Positions 47,861 through 57,622 of a stretch of DNA of 64,000 nt are shown piece by piece; within the stretch, counting starts at the first letter, position 1; each line of letters starts with the position of its first letter. A program made the translations under genes and the position numbers. This stretch comes from Streptococcus uberis (GTDB lineage Bacteria; Bacillota; Bacilli; Lactobacillales; Streptococcaceae): positions 1 through 64,000 of the forward strand of contig NZ_JRQN01000005.1 of assembly GCF_000785785.1 (NCBI RefSeq), given 5' to 3'. The notes under the pieces were generated by a model that was not told the DNA's origin, made no database searches, and saw only the letters and a list, made by a program, of their open reading frames with translations.

Positions 47861-48880
47861 ATGTTATATGGACAACAAAGACGTCAATTTAAGAATAGGC
47901 CAAATCACTTTTGGCTTATTCTTTTCATAAGTTGCTTAATTCTTTTTCTAGGCATTTATTTAAGTCTCTTATATGGAGCAAAGCCACTAACCGTTCACGA
48001 ACTATTAACTGCTTTAAAAGCAGGGCCCTCTAGTAACATCTATACAATCCTATTTACTGTTCGCCTGCCTAGAATTTGTGCCGCTATCCTAGTTGGGGCT
48101 TCATTAGCATTGTCAGGTAGCATTATGCAAGCAGTCACACGAAATCCAATTGCGGATCCAGGGCTATTAGGAATTAATGCCGGCGCTGCTTTAGCACTAT
48201 CTCTTGCCTATGCAATATGGCCACACTTACACTATTCACTAATCATTATCATTTCAATGATTGGGTCAACGCTAGCTTGTTTACTCGTTTTTACACTGTC
48301 CTATCAAAAGGGAAAAGGATATCAACAAATGCGACTCATCTTATCCGGTGCGATGGTCGCTATGCTTTTGTCAGCAATTGGCCAGGCTTTGATTAATTAT
48401 TTTCACTTAGCCACTGCCATTATTGGATGGCAAGCCGGTGGTCTAGTTGGTGTAAACTGGAAAATGTTATCATTTATAGCACCAATTATCATTTTTTCTG
48501 TCATCATCTTATATTGTTTAGCCTATCAATTAAGCATCCTCAGTTTAGCAGAGGAAAAAGCAAAATCGCTAGGCCAATCAACTGTGGCATTAACACTGAT
48601 TTTCTTAGCTATTGTCCTTCTACTCTCTTCAGCTTCTGTCTCATTGGCTGGAAATATTGCTTTTGTTGGTCTCATTATTCCTCATCTAACAAAAAGGTTT
48701 ATTCCAAACAACTATCAGCAAGCTCTGCCAATTATTGGCATTCTTGGTGCAGCTTTCATCGTCTGGGTTGACTTATTTTGTAGAACGCTCCATCCGCCAT
48801 ACGAAACACCAATTACAGCCGTCATTAGTATCTTAGGCTTCCCTGTACTCTTATGGTTGGTTAGAAAGGCAGAAAACTAA
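47861..48880 (+). CDS. fhuB: Siderophore ABC transporter permease FhuB
   Basis: 339 residues, FecCD family with about ten membrane helices. RLPRICAAILVGASLALSGSIMQAVTRNPIADPGLLG near residue 68 and FVGLIIPHLTKRF near 268. Its stop overlaps the fhuG start. Confidence 0.94.
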   Translation: MLYGQQRRQFKNRPNHFWLILFISCLILFLGIYLSLLYGAKPLTVHELLTALKAGPSSNIYTILFTVRLPRICAAILVGASLALSGSIMQAVTRNPIADPGLLGINAGAALALSLAYAIWPHLHYSLIIIISMIGSTLACLLVFTLSYQKGKGYQQMRLILSGAMVAMLLSAIGQALINYFHLATAIIGWQAGGLVGVNWKMLSFIAPIIIFSVIILYCLAYQLSILSLAEEKAKSLGQSTVALTLIFLAIVLLLSSASVSLAGNIAFVGLIIPHLTKRFIPNNYQQALPIIGILGAAFIVWVDLFCRTLHPPYETPITAVISILGFPVLLWLVRKAEN

Positions 48881-49875
48881 TGACAAAGAAACGATTTATC
48901 CCTTTAGTAACCAGTCTGCTTTTTCTCGTAGCCTTGTTAATGGTATTTAGCTTATCTATTGGTGATTCACAACTGTCACTACTTGCCGTTTTTGATGCCC
49001 TTTTTGGAAAAGCTGACGTGCAAACGACATTTATTATCACGACCATTCGATTACCTAGAATATTAGCAGCTCTCTTTGGCGGTGCAAGTCTTGCTATTTC
49101 TGGTATGCTCTTACAAACACTCAGTAAGAATCCACTGGCTGACTCAGGTATCTTAGGCATAAATGCCGGTGCTGGTATTGCAGTGACACTAGTTACTATT
49201 TTTGCTACTGACTGCCCACTACTTATTACTTACCTACCATTATTAGTCATTCTAGCAGCAATTATCACTGTTACTTTAGTATATGGACTCTCGCTCAACA
49301 AGTCTGGTCACTTAAAAAGCCATTCACTTATTATCACTGGTGTCGGCTTATCATTGATGCTATCCAGTTTGATGATAGCAATCACCAGTCAGGTTAACCC
49401 ATTTAAATTAGACTCTATTATCCATTGGTTGAGTGGTCAAATTGTTGGGGATAATTGGCCCAGTCTGAGTCTAGCCATACCTGGCATGATCATATTATTA
49501 GGCCTAGCTTACGCAAGAAGCCATTCCCTTAATATCCTTAGCCTGACAGATGAAACTGCTCTTTCTCTTGGTTTATCCATTGAAAAAGAAAGGATCATAA
49601 CACTTGGCTTATCAACAAGCTTAGCTGCACTTAGTGTGTTACTACTTGGTAATATCACCTTTATCGGACTGATTGCTGGACACATCGCAAGTCAATTAAT
49701 TGGTTCTGATCATCGTCAAAAAATGCCACTTGCTGCTTTACTTGGAATGCTTTTCCTACTATTTGCTGATACCATTGTTCGTGTCTTTTTAGTTGGTACT
49801 GGTATCACAACTGGTATTGTCATTTCAATCCTCGGGGCACCCTATTTTCTTTACCTTATGTCAAAAACAAAGTAA
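48880..49875 (+). CDS. fhuG: Siderophore ABC transporter permease FhuG
   Basis: 331 residues, FecCD family. RLPRILAALFGGASLAISGMLLQTLSKNPLADSGILG near 53 and FIGLIAGHIASQLIG near 265. Shares one base with the fhuB stop (TAATG). Pairs with FhuB as heterodimer. Confidence 0.94.
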   Translation: MTKKRFIPLVTSLLFLVALLMVFSLSIGDSQLSLLAVFDALFGKADVQTTFIITTIRLPRILAALFGGASLAISGMLLQTLSKNPLADSGILGINAGAGIAVTLVTIFATDCPLLITYLPLLVILAAIITVTLVYGLSLNKSGHLKSHSLIITGVGLSLMLSSLMIAITSQVNPFKLDSIIHWLSGQIVGDNWPSLSLAIPGMIILLGLAYARSHSLNILSLTDETALSLGLSIEKERIITLGLSTSLAALSVLLLGNITFIGLIAGHIASQLIGSDHRQKMPLAALLGMLFLLFADTIVRVFLVGTGITTGIVISILGAPYFLYLMSKTK

Positions 49876-49913
49876 AAACCTTAGACACCTTTTATATTGT
49901 CTAAGGTTTTTTT
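49874..49913. terminator. Terminator between fhuG and 49901 gene
   Basis: AAACCTTAGACA / TGTCTAAGGTTTTTTT, convergent genes; bidirectional. Confidence 0.88.
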
Positions 49914-50560
49914 GCTGTAAATATTAATTGCTCTTTGTCCATTATCATCTGTAAGCTATAATTTGCTTCATCAATCACTTCAAGATAGCCCAGTAAAACT
50001 AAGGTCTGACAAAAAATATCTGTTGATTTCTGCTTGACGACATCCTTGCGTAGAAATTTGGTTAAAAAAGTTGATACATACTTCAAGGCATATTGTGCAT
50101 TAACATCACCAATAAGCTTATATAATGGGAGCTGTTGCTCTGAGAGGGGATAGCGATGGTTTAAACGATAGAAATAATTTGAAAGGGTCAATTCTTGTCG
50201 TTCAAAGTCCGTTGATTCTATGATGACACACTCATTAGTGGTATTAGGTAATTGCGTTTCAAAGCGTAGCTCTTTTAAATCTTGGTAAATAGCAGAGCAG
50301 TCATCAACAAAAACCATTTGATCTAATTTGACACCATCTAAAGTATTAAGCATTGGCAAAGCTAGGTGATAGCGTTTTTCAGCGCGCACAATATAACCTG
50401 CTTGGATATAATCTTCTAAGTGGCGGTCCAAGTTTTTTTGTTCAGGAAAATCTTTTTTGAGTTGTCGTAAAATGACATCATTATGTTCAGCCAAATAATT
50501 AACGAGATCTTGAAAAAATGGCTGTGCTGTTAATTTATCCGGGTTTATTATTTTAATCAT
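49901..50560 (-). CDS. DUF1803-like streptococcal protein
   Basis: 219 residues, soluble, no signal or membrane segment. Helical and mixed: LTAQPFFQDLVNYLAEHNDVILRQLKKDFP at the N terminus resembling a winged helix, and YRLNHRYPLSEQQLPLYKLIGDVN in the middle. I associate it with DUF1803 but am not certain. Conserved next to ppaC in streptococci as I recall; function unknown. It ends inside the shared terminator. Confidence 0.75.
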   Translation of the reverse strand: MIKIINPDKLTAQPFFQDLVNYLAEHNDVILRQLKKDFPEQKNLDRHLEDYIQAGYIVRAEKRYHLALPMLNTLDGVKLDQMVFVDDCSAIYQDLKELRFETQLPNTTNECVIIESTDFERQELTLSNYFYRLNHRYPLSEQQLPLYKLIGDVNAQYALKYVSTFLTKFLRKDVVKQKSTDIFCQTLVLLGYLEVIDEANYSLQMIMDKEQLIFTAKKP

Positions 50561-50599
50561 GACACTATTATAACAAAAAAGAAGGATTCCTCCTTCTCT

Positions 50600-51064
50600 T
50601 TATAAATATTCTTTTTTGACAACAAAGAATGTTCCGCGAATTTCTCCTGCCAGTTTTGAGCGTTGGCGAGCAAATTTAAATTTGCCTTCAAATTCTTGTG
50701 GAATCTCAATACCATTTGATAATTTGAAGCCAACGGCACGTTTGCCACCTTCTGCTAAAGTATATAAAACATTTACAGCAAGTCCATTATCATAATAAAC
50801 ATGTGACCATAAAATGCCATCAACTTCCATCTGTGAGACACAGAGTGCTTTATAAGGAAAGACCATATCTCTTTCTTCTAAAACTTTTTCAATAAATGGG
50901 AGAATGTCTGGCTTCTCTTCTGGTGTAAAGACTTCGTAGTCAATCTTATATTTATTCCAGAAATAACGGGCTTCATTCGCACGAAGGCCAGCTAGTACAT
51001 CTTTAACTGAGCTATCTTCTAATAAAGTCGTTTCAATTTCTTTAAAATTTACAATGTATGACAT
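50600..51064 (-). CDS. Conserved streptococcal protein of unknown function
   Basis: 154 residues, soluble. LAGLRANEARYFWNKYKIDYEVF near 25 and the basic C-terminal FEGKFKFARQRSKLAGEIRGTFFVVKKEYL. Start shares one base with the ppaC stop (TAATG), so it is translated with the pyrophosphatase. No domain recognised. Confidence 0.8.
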   Translation of the reverse strand: MSYIVNFKEIETTLLEDSSVKDVLAGLRANEARYFWNKYKIDYEVFTPEEKPDILPFIEKVLEERDMVFPYKALCVSQMEVDGILWSHVYYDNGLAVNVLYTLAEGGKRAVGFKLSNGIEIPQEFEGKFKFARQRSKLAGEIRGTFFVVKKEYL

Positions 51065-51999
51065 TAGGCACCAAAGCTCTCTGTTAATTGTGGAACAACT
51101 TGTTTTTTACGTGAAACTGCTCCTGCTAAAAAGGCATGATTATTTTCAAGTGAGAACTCAAAAGCTGCTTCAACTTTATCCATGTTGCTACCAATTGCTA
51201 AAATTTCTGAATTTGAATTGACAATATCGGTGATCATAAGAACGAAGTCTGAGTAGCCTTCTTTTGCAATGGCATCTTTGATAGCTGCTTCAATGGCTTC
51301 TTGACGTTCTAAAATGTCATTGATATCAACAGTGTTAACTTGTGCGACACGAACAGCATTGCCATTCAGTTCAAATGTTTTTGCGTCGATGTCAATTAAT
51401 TCTTCTTCTGTTTTACTTGAGAGGTTTGTACCTGCTTTAAGTAACGCCATTCCGTACTCTTCTAAGTTAACTCCTGCCAGCTCTGCTAATTCTTCAGCCA
51501 ATTTAACATCTGTCACGTGAGTTGTTGGTGATTTTAGTAATAAGGTATCTGAAATTAAACCAGAAAGCATTAAGCCGGCAATTTCTTTTGGTACATCAAG
51601 ATTGTTTTCTTTAAACATACGATAAACAATTGATGACGCTGATCCCACTGGTTCAACTCGCATAAATAATGGGTTAGCAGTCTCAAAGTTGGCAACACGG
51701 TGATGATCAACAACGCCATAAATAGTTAGTTCTTTAATATCTGAAATTGATTGTTGGAACTCATTATGATCGGTCAAGATAACTGTATCCACACCTTCAG
51801 ATTTAGCAGATTCTACCACTCGTGGTGCAGCCACTGAAAAATAATCCAGAGCAAATGTAGTTTCTTCATTTGGTTCACCTAAAGCAACAGCTTCTGTATC
51901 CAAACCATAAGCATGTTTTGCTAAATAAGCAAAAGCATAAGATGATCCGATCGCATCAGAGTCTGGATTCTGGTGACCAAAAACAAAAATTTTAGACAT
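51064..51999 (-). CDS. ppaC: Manganese-dependent inorganic pyrophosphatase (family II)
   Basis: 311 residues, DHH/DHHA2 family. [13 protein letters not shown] (residues 6-18: His and Asp metal ligands), TDHNEF near 73, VDHHRV near 97, and the [15 protein letters not shown] terminus with Arg-Lys-Lys substrate ligands. Hydrolyses PPi; depends on Mn2+, linking it to mtsABC physiologically. AGGTAC-type weak ribosome site. Confidence 0.96.
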   Translation of the reverse strand: MSKIFVFGHQNPDSDAIGSSYAFAYLAKHAYGLDTEAVALGEPNEETTFALDYFSVAAPRVVESAKSEGVDTVILTDHNEFQQSISDIKELTIYGVVDHHRVANFETANPLFMRVEPVGSASSIVYRMFKENNLDVPKEIAGLMLSGLISDTLLLKSPTTHVTDVKLAEELAELAGVNLEEYGMALLKAGTNLSSKTEEELIDIDAKTFELNGNAVRVAQVNTVDINDILERQEAIEAAIKDAIAKEGYSDFVLMITDIVNSNSEILAIGSNMDKVEAAFEFSLENNHAFLAGAVSRKKQVVPQLTESFGA

Positions 52000-52084
52000 G
52001 TTTGTACCTCATTCTTTTTATTCACTCTATTTTAGCAAAATTAGAGGCTAAAATCAAAGTATGCTTCTTTAATTTAAGGGAATT

Positions 52085-52111
52085 TAAAAGGCCAGCGCAA
52101 TCAGCTAGCCT
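52085..52111 (-). terminator. Terminator of pflA
   Basis: Minus strand AGGCTAGC / GCTGGCCT (one G-U) followed by TTTTAAA. Confidence 0.75.
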
Positions 52112-52114
52112 CAT

Positions 52115-52906
52115 TTATGATTGATGAATTCGATTGAGGTATTCTGTGTAAGTTTCCGTTTTCATCAACTCTTTGGCATGTTGAACGCGCTCTTTTGTTG
52201 GCGGTTTTACCCCTTCCAGAGGATAAGGAATGCCTAATTCACGCCATTTGAATTCCCCCATCGTATGATAGGGTAATATTTCAAATTTATCGACATTTTT
52301 TAAAGTCGCAACAAAGTCACCCAAACGTTCTAAATGGTCATCAATATCGGTCAAGCCTGGTACTAAAACATGTCTGATCCATACTGGAATACCTTTATCA
52401 GATAAATACTGAGCAAACTGTAAAATATTTTTGTTAGGCTGTCTGGTAACAATTTTATGTTGTTCTTCATCGATTTCTTTAATATCTAAAAGAATTAAGT
52501 CTGTGACAGCTAACAATGTATCTAGTTTTTCATGGTATTCCGGTTTAGCACGATAAGCAAAACCACAGGTATCCAGAGTGGTATGAATCCCTAATGCTTT
52601 TGCTTCCGTGAAGAGAGCGATAATAAAATCAATTTGAAGCATAGCTTCCCCACCAGAAACCGTGATACCACCATTTTTACCCCAAAAATGTCTATATTGC
52701 AAAGCTTCTTTTAAGACGTCACTGACTGTTCGCTCTTGTGACTTGTTAGTTTCCATTTCCCATGTATCTGGATTATGACAGTACTGACAACGCATTTTAC
52801 AGCCTTGCATAAATATTATAAAACGAATTCCAGGTCCATCTACTGAACCAAAACTCTCTGTAGAATGAATCATACCTGTTACTTGACTGTAATCTATATC
52901 TGCCAT
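52115..52906 (-). CDS. pflA: Pyruvate formate-lyase-activating enzyme PflA
   Basis: 263-residue radical SAM enzyme that installs the glycyl radical in pyruvate formate-lyase. Cluster motif CKMRCQYCHNPDTW (Cys-x3-Cys-x2-Cys, near 34-41), GGEAML near 88, LDIKEIDEEQH near 140. pfl itself is not here. Extended -10 and cre-like site just upstream indicate CcpA control. Confidence 0.95.
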   Translation of the reverse strand: MADIDYSQVTGMIHSTESFGSVDGPGIRFIIFMQGCKMRCQYCHNPDTWEMETNKSQERTVSDVLKEALQYRHFWGKNGGITVSGGEAMLQIDFIIALFTEAKALGIHTTLDTCGFAYRAKPEYHEKLDTLLAVTDLILLDIKEIDEEQHKIVTRQPNKNILQFAQYLSDKGIPVWIRHVLVPGLTDIDDHLERLGDFVATLKNVDKFEILPYHTMGEFKWRELGIPYPLEGVKPPTKERVQHAKELMKTETYTEYLNRIHQS

Positions 52907-52921
52907 TTATTCTCCTTTTCA

Positions 52922-52936
52922 TGAAAACGTTTAACA
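52922..52936. promoter_or_regulatory. cre-like site upstream of pflA
   Basis: TGAAAACGTTTAACA, immediately downstream of the extended -10 (TGATATAAT, minus, 52942-52950) and 16 nt before the pflA ATG: a roadblock position. Confidence 0.55.
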
Positions 52937-52958
52937 GTTTCATTATATCATTTTTAAG

Positions 52959-52986
52959 AAAAAAGACTAGGTAATGTCCTAGTCTT
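52959..52986 (-). terminator. Terminator of the HlyC/CorC gene
   Basis: AAGACTAGG / CCTAGTCTT followed by TTTTTC on the minus strand. Confidence 0.85.
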
Positions 52987-54313
52987 CATCAATATTCTGT
53001 TCTATATTAGAAACAATCATTTTAAGCTTGGTAATGCGTCCATCTTTTACCTTATCATTGATAAGAATTAAGTGTTTACCATTACTATCACATTCAAAGC
53101 TTTCTTTTTCGTCCTGACTTGGGATATTACCAGTACCTGTTATATAGAAACCTGCAATAGTATCCACATTATCACTTTCAAGTTCCGTTTCAAAAAACTC
53201 ATTGAAATCATTTAAAGTCATCGTCCCAACGACAATATAAGTGTCTTCTCCGATAACATGAACAAACTTTTCAGCCTTATCAGATTCATCATCAATTTCA
53301 CCAACGATTTCTTCTAATAAATCTTCCAGTGTAACAAGACCTGCTACTCCACCATATTCATCTAAAAGTATGGCCATTTGATTTTGCGTATTCCTAAATT
53401 GTCTTAAAAGATCATCAACAAAGATAGTCTCTGGAACAAATAGTGGTTCTTGCAAAATACGCTTCATATTGATATTTTCAAAACCTTCTTTAAAGCCTGC
53501 TTCCAGGAGACGTTTGGTGTGGACAAGACCAATTACCTTATCTTTATCATCATCATAAACAGGTATCCTTGAAAAACTTTGACTCAAAATTTCTTTAATA
53601 TTTTCCATGGTATTATCATTGATGTCAATCATAAAAGCATCGGTTCTAGGAACCATTACCTCACGCGCCATTAATTCATCAAGTGAAAAAATACCTTGCA
53701 ACATTTCGATTTCTTCGGCATCTAATGTCGCTTCACTATTTGACAACATGTATTCAATTTCATCACGGGTCATTTGTTCGTCGGCATCATCAAAGGTCAT
53801 CGGTGTTAAACGGCTCAGTAAATTAGTTGAAGCTGATAACAACCAAACAAAAGGACTAACCATTTTGCCTAATATAATAATAATTGGTGCAGAAATAATT
53901 GCCAATTTATCTTTTAAATTCATGGCAATTCGTTTTGGATAAAGCTCTCCTAGCACAATCGAGATATAGGTTAAGAAAACAAGTGAAATAATACTTCCAG
54001 CTGTTTGGGCTGTTTCAGATCCACCCATCCATTGTGAAAAAACTTTACCAAGTGAGGCTGATAAACTTGCCCCTGATAGTAGTCCAATAAAGGTAATACC
54101 AACCTGAATTGTGGATAAGAAATTATTGGGTTGCTCCAAAACAAATAATAAACGACTATAATTCTTATCTCCATCTGCTGCTTTTTGTTCAACTCTAGAT
54201 CGGTTCAATGAAACCAGAGCCATTTCACTAGCAGAGAAAAATGCATTTAACAATGTTAAGAAAAATAGTAATAAAAATTGTAAATATAAGGGCTGACTCA
54301 CAGGGTCTTCCAT
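52979..54313 (-). CDS. HlyC/CorC-family transporter (CNNM plus CBS pair)
   Basis: 444 residues. N-terminal DUF21/CNNM membrane domain with about four helices (to 200), ASEMALVSLNRSRVEQKA near 28; then two CBS domains (MVPRTDAFMIDIND and PLFVPETIFVDDLL) and a C-terminal CorC_HlyC domain (about 355-435). Probable Mg2+ or Co2+ efflux; older name haemolysin-like. Monocistronic. Confidence 0.9.
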   Translation of the reverse strand: MEDPVSQPLYLQFLLLFFLTLLNAFFSASEMALVSLNRSRVEQKAADGDKNYSRLLFVLEQPNNFLSTIQVGITFIGLLSGASLSASLGKVFSQWMGGSETAQTAGSIISLVFLTYISIVLGELYPKRIAMNLKDKLAIISAPIIIILGKMVSPFVWLLSASTNLLSRLTPMTFDDADEQMTRDEIEYMLSNSEATLDAEEIEMLQGIFSLDELMAREVMVPRTDAFMIDINDNTMENIKEILSQSFSRIPVYDDDKDKVIGLVHTKRLLEAGFKEGFENINMKRILQEPLFVPETIFVDDLLRQFRNTQNQMAILLDEYGGVAGLVTLEDLLEEIVGEIDDESDKAEKFVHVIGEDTYIVVGTMTLNDFNEFFETELESDNVDTIAGFYITGTGNIPSQDEKESFECDSNGKHLILINDKVKDGRITKLKMIVSNIEQNIDED

Positions 54314-54436
54314 TAGTTGTAACTCCTAAAAATAGATATAGTACATTCATTATAGCACATATTTATTTGATAACAGATATTTTGTTTTTGATATCTTAAA
54401 ATTTTCCACAACAATTATTTTTCTAACACCAATCAC

Positions 54437-54452
54437 CTCTGTCCCAGACTCT
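54437..54452 (-). repeat. Solo fragment of the repeat's terminator-like arm
   Basis: Minus strand AGAGTCTGGGACAGAG resembles the first arm of the repeats at 42425 and 59265; a similar AGAGTGGGACAGACTCT lies at 18162-18178. Short, so low weight. Confidence 0.35.
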
Positions 54453-54993
54453 AGTTGTATTTTTCAATCATAAGCAGATAGGGAGGATTATTAACTTGAT
54501 TAATAGGCTGATAAGTCATAACCGTTATTTCTTTCTGGTTTAGACCAGACAAATAGGTCATTAAGGCTTGCCGTTCTTCTTGACCACCATCATGACCATA
54601 ATAGACCATAATAGCAATCCGACCACCAGTTACTAATTTTTCAAGTATTTTTTCAACAGCCATTATCGTTGTATCTGGTTTTGTTATGAGCTCCTTATTG
54701 GCGCTTGGCAAATAACCCAAATTAAAGATAGCCGCATCAATCTGATCTACATAACGATCAACATGTTCATGGCCATCATGGATTAATTGCACATTATTAA
54801 GATTAGCTGCCTCCAATTTGGCTTTAGTTGCTTCTATTGCTTCCATTTGGATATCAAAGGCAAGGACATTTTTTACTAATGGTGCAAAATGTAATGTGTC
54901 AAAGCCATTCCCCATAGTTGCATCAACAAAACAACTATCCCTTGTTACTATTTCTTCTAAAAATTCATGTGATAATTGAATTGGTCTTTTCAC
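54451..54993 (-). CDS. mnmM: Class I SAM methyltransferase, YtqB/MnmM type
   Basis: 180 residues. SAM motif I DATMGNGFDTLHFA near 23, motif II FDIQMEAIEATK near 45, NLGYLPSANKEL near 91 (NPPY-like position), and the C-terminal NNPPYLLMIEKY. PF06962 family. B. subtilis and S. aureus members were shown to methylate nm5(s2)U34 of tRNA (MnmM); the older label was rRNA methylase. Confidence 0.87.
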   Translation of the reverse strand: MKRPIQLSHEFLEEIVTRDSCFVDATMGNGFDTLHFAPLVKNVLAFDIQMEAIEATKAKLEAANLNNVQLIHDGHEHVDRYVDQIDAAIFNLGYLPSANKELITKPDTTIMAVEKILEKLVTGGRIAIMVYYGHDGGQEERQALMTYLSGLNQKEITVMTYQPINQVNNPPYLLMIEKYN

Positions 54994-55003
54994 GTTTTTC
55001 TTC

Positions 55004-55789
55004 CTAACTTGCTAAATCACGATTATTATAAATAAGGCTTGCCGTTACGATTGAAATTAAGGTAATAGCTAATGCAACCAGTAACATCTTCCAGTCCAAG
55101 TTTTGCCCACCAAATCGATCGGTTGCGTTTGCAAAGTAAAAGGGTGTCATAAATTTAAGGTAATCAACTTTTTCTACTAGGCGACAAATAATATCCATAA
55201 AGTAAGCCAATAAAACGATTCCCATACCAAGACCAATCAACCGTTTTCTAGTAAAAGCAGAAATCATAAAGCAAAGACTGGCAATTTCAATTTGTAGTAA
55301 GAGGACTAAGCCATGGTATTGCCAAAAAGCTGTATAATCAAACGTCATATTCACTTTCCATAGGCCAAGAAATTCGAGTGCGATACTAATGACATTGAAA
55401 AACATTAAACAGACTAGCATACCCATATATTTGCCATTAAGAACGCGTTGTCTACTCAAAGGTAAACTATAAAGAAATTCAGCAGTATGCCCTTCTTCTT
55501 CCTTAGCGACAATTGATATCCCAAGTAAGGTAGCATACATGGCAGCGCCCAAGGAATAAATCAATGCAATCTCAGCTGCATAATACCCCCCTAATGTTGC
55601 AATGGAGACTTTGTCCATCCCTAGAGCCTTAGAGACACCTCCCATATCCTGATAAAGATTAGCGATGGATTTTATACTATCTGCCACACTTTCATAAAGC
55701 AAGATACAAAGAGCACTGCTAACACCGACTGAAAGGGCCCAAATCAAAAGACTTTTGGTATTTTGACGTAATTCATGTCTAATAATCAT
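55004..55789 (-). CDS. ABC-2 type exporter permease
   Basis: 261 residues, six membrane segments: about 15-35, 70-90, 115-135, 140-165, 172-195 and 235-255, with EEEGHTAEFLYSLPLSRQRVLNGKYMG between helices 2 and 3, typical of ABC-2 permeases in antimicrobial or bacitracin-type exporters. Substrate unknown. The ATG overlaps the ATPase stop (ATGA). Confidence 0.85.
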   Translation of the reverse strand: MIIRHELRQNTKSLLIWALSVGVSSALCILLYESVADSIKSIANLYQDMGGVSKALGMDKVSIATLGGYYAAEIALIYSLGAAMYATLLGISIVAKEEEGHTAEFLYSLPLSRQRVLNGKYMGMLVCLMFFNVISIALEFLGLWKVNMTFDYTAFWQYHGLVLLLQIEIASLCFMISAFTRKRLIGLGMGIVLLAYFMDIICRLVEKVDYLKFMTPFYFANATDRFGGQNLDWKMLLVALAITLISIVTASLIYNNRDLAS

Positions 55790-56618
55790 TTGCCATCCTC
55801 CTGATAATAATGCATAAATAGTTCCTCTAAGCTAGGTTCCTCAATTAAAACATCATCAGGATTTAATTGACTCAAATCAGCAAGCAGTTGAGTTATTTCC
55901 CCTTCAAAAGTAAAGGTATTAGACTCTCCATCTTTCCAAGTTGTCACTGTTTTCTTTTTACTGCGCATCAAGTTTTCAACGGTATCCACTGCTAAGAGTT
56001 TTCCTTTTTTAAGGATACCGACCCGGTCGCAATAGTCCTTTACTTCAGATAATACATGTGATGAAAGGAAAGTTGTCCTTCCAGCCTCTTTGGCTTCCAG
56101 GAGTAATTGGAAGAAACGTTCTTGCATGAGAGGATCTAAACCAGATGTCGGTTCATCAAGAATCAACAAGTCTGGCTGATGCTGCAAAGCACATACAATA
56201 CTAACCTTCTTGCGATTTCCAAGTGATAAATCCTGAATTTTTTTAGTCAAGGGAACATCTAACAATTGACAAATACGGTCTGCTTCCTTTGTGCAATCTT
56301 TAGAATGAGCCTTGGCAGCAAAACGGATAACTTGCTTAGCTGTCATAGTCGGATAAAACATTGCTTCTGATGGCATATAGCGATATGTTCTAATAAATCT
56401 TCACTTGTTTTATGACGATTATTGAACAGAGTGATTATCCCTTTTTTATGACCAATCAATTCAAGAATACAGCGAATCGTCGTTGATTTACCTGCTCCAT
56501 TTGATCCTAAAAAGCCAAAAATCTCTCCTTTTTCAACCCTTAAGTTGAGATTATCTAATGCCAAATGTCTGCCATATGACTTGGATAAATGCTCTATTTT
56601 TATAATTGTATCAGACAT
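55786..56618 (-). pseudogene. ABC-2 exporter ATPase, frameshifted
   Basis: N-terminal part from MSDTIIKIEHLSKSYGRH with Walker A GSNGAGKST, up to LLEHIA. The rest (YMPSEAMFYPTMTAKQVIRFAAKAH...) in the next frame carries LSLGNRKKVSIVCALQ and Walker B LLILDEPTSGLDP. At about 56378 the minus strand reads GCTATATGCC; one extra T gives HIA-YMPSEAMFYP and a 277-residue CcmA-type ATPase. Sequencing error or recent decay. Confidence 0.85.
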
Positions 56619-56637
56619 TTTCTCTCCTTTGTTTCCT

Positions 56638-57564
56638 TTAATTCATTAAGCTACGACAACCCTGATAAGAGCCTCTTCTTTCCATTTCTAAATCAATTGC
56701 ATTTAATACTTCCCATTTATTTAAGCTCCACATGGGACCAATCAGCATATCTCTTGGAGCATCACCTGTTATGCGATGAATGATGATATCTTCTGGGATT
56801 ATTTCCAATTGGTCACAAATAACAGAAACATAGTCCTCTTGTGACATTAATTGTAGTCTACCTTGATGGTAATCTCTTTGCATGCGCGTGTTGGTCATTA
56901 AATGCAGTAAATGGAGCTTTATTCCTTGAATAGCATTATCTGTAACACAACGTCTCACATTTTCAACCATCATCTCCCGAGACTCTCCTGGAAGGCCATT
57001 AATCAAGTGTGAAACAATTTCAATCTTTGGATATTTCCTAAGTCGTTTTACCGTTTCTTTATATAAGTCATAGGAATGAGCACGATTAATGATCTGTGAT
57101 GTTTCTTCATAAGTTGTCTGCAAACCTAATTCGACAGTAACATGCATCTGCTCTGCTAAATGTCCTAGATAAGCTATGACATCATCAGGTAAGCAATCAG
57201 GACGCGTGCCAATATTGACACCTACAACTCCAGGCTCAAAAATAGCTTGTTCATATCGTTCTTTAATACTATCCAAAGGAGCGTGAGTATTAGTAAAATT
57301 TTGAAAGTAAACCAAATATTTTTTGACATCTGGCCACTTCGTATGCATAAAATCAATTTCTTTGTAAAATTGTTCCCGAATCGGGGCATCTGGCGCTACA
57401 ATAGCATCCCCTGATCCTGAGACGGTACAAAAAGTACACCCTCCGTGTGCCACTGTTCCATCCCTATTTGGACAATCGAAACCAGCATCAATAGGAACCT
57501 TAAAAATTTTTTCTCCAAATGTACACCGATAGTAGCCATTAAGGGTTTGATATCTCTTTTTCAT
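56638..57564 (-). CDS. ytqA: TIGR01212-family radical SAM protein YtqA
   Basis: 308 residues from MKKRYQTLNGYYRC (ATG 57562-57564); an ATG six bases earlier is alternative. Elp3-like radical SAM domain: CPNRDGTVAHGGCTFC near 27 (cluster Cys), VELGLQTTYEETSQIINRAHS near 146, HLINGLPGE. Likely a tRNA or related modification enzyme. There is no ribosome site: the -10 TATAAT (57571-57576) lies 6 nt before, suggesting a leaderless mRNA. Confidence 0.85.
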   Translation of the reverse strand: MKKRYQTLNGYYRCTFGEKIFKVPIDAGFDCPNRDGTVAHGGCTFCTVSGSGDAIVAPDAPIREQFYKEIDFMHTKWPDVKKYLVYFQNFTNTHAPLDSIKERYEQAIFEPGVVGVNIGTRPDCLPDDVIAYLGHLAEQMHVTVELGLQTTYEETSQIINRAHSYDLYKETVKRLRKYPKIEIVSHLINGLPGESREMMVENVRRCVTDNAIQGIKLHLLHLMTNTRMQRDYHQGRLQLMSQEDYVSVICDQLEIIPEDIIIHRITGDAPRDMLIGPMWSLNKWEVLNAIDLEMERRGSYQGCRSLMN

Positions 57565-57592
57565 ATTCATATTATAGCATTAAATATACAGA

Positions 57593-57615
57593 AAAAAACA
57601 ACTCTGATGAGTTGT
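57593..57615 (-). terminator. Terminator of ribU-PAP2
   Basis: Minus strand GAACAACTC / GAGTTGTT followed by TTTTTTC. Confidence 0.85.
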
Positions 57616-57622
57616 TCACTGA

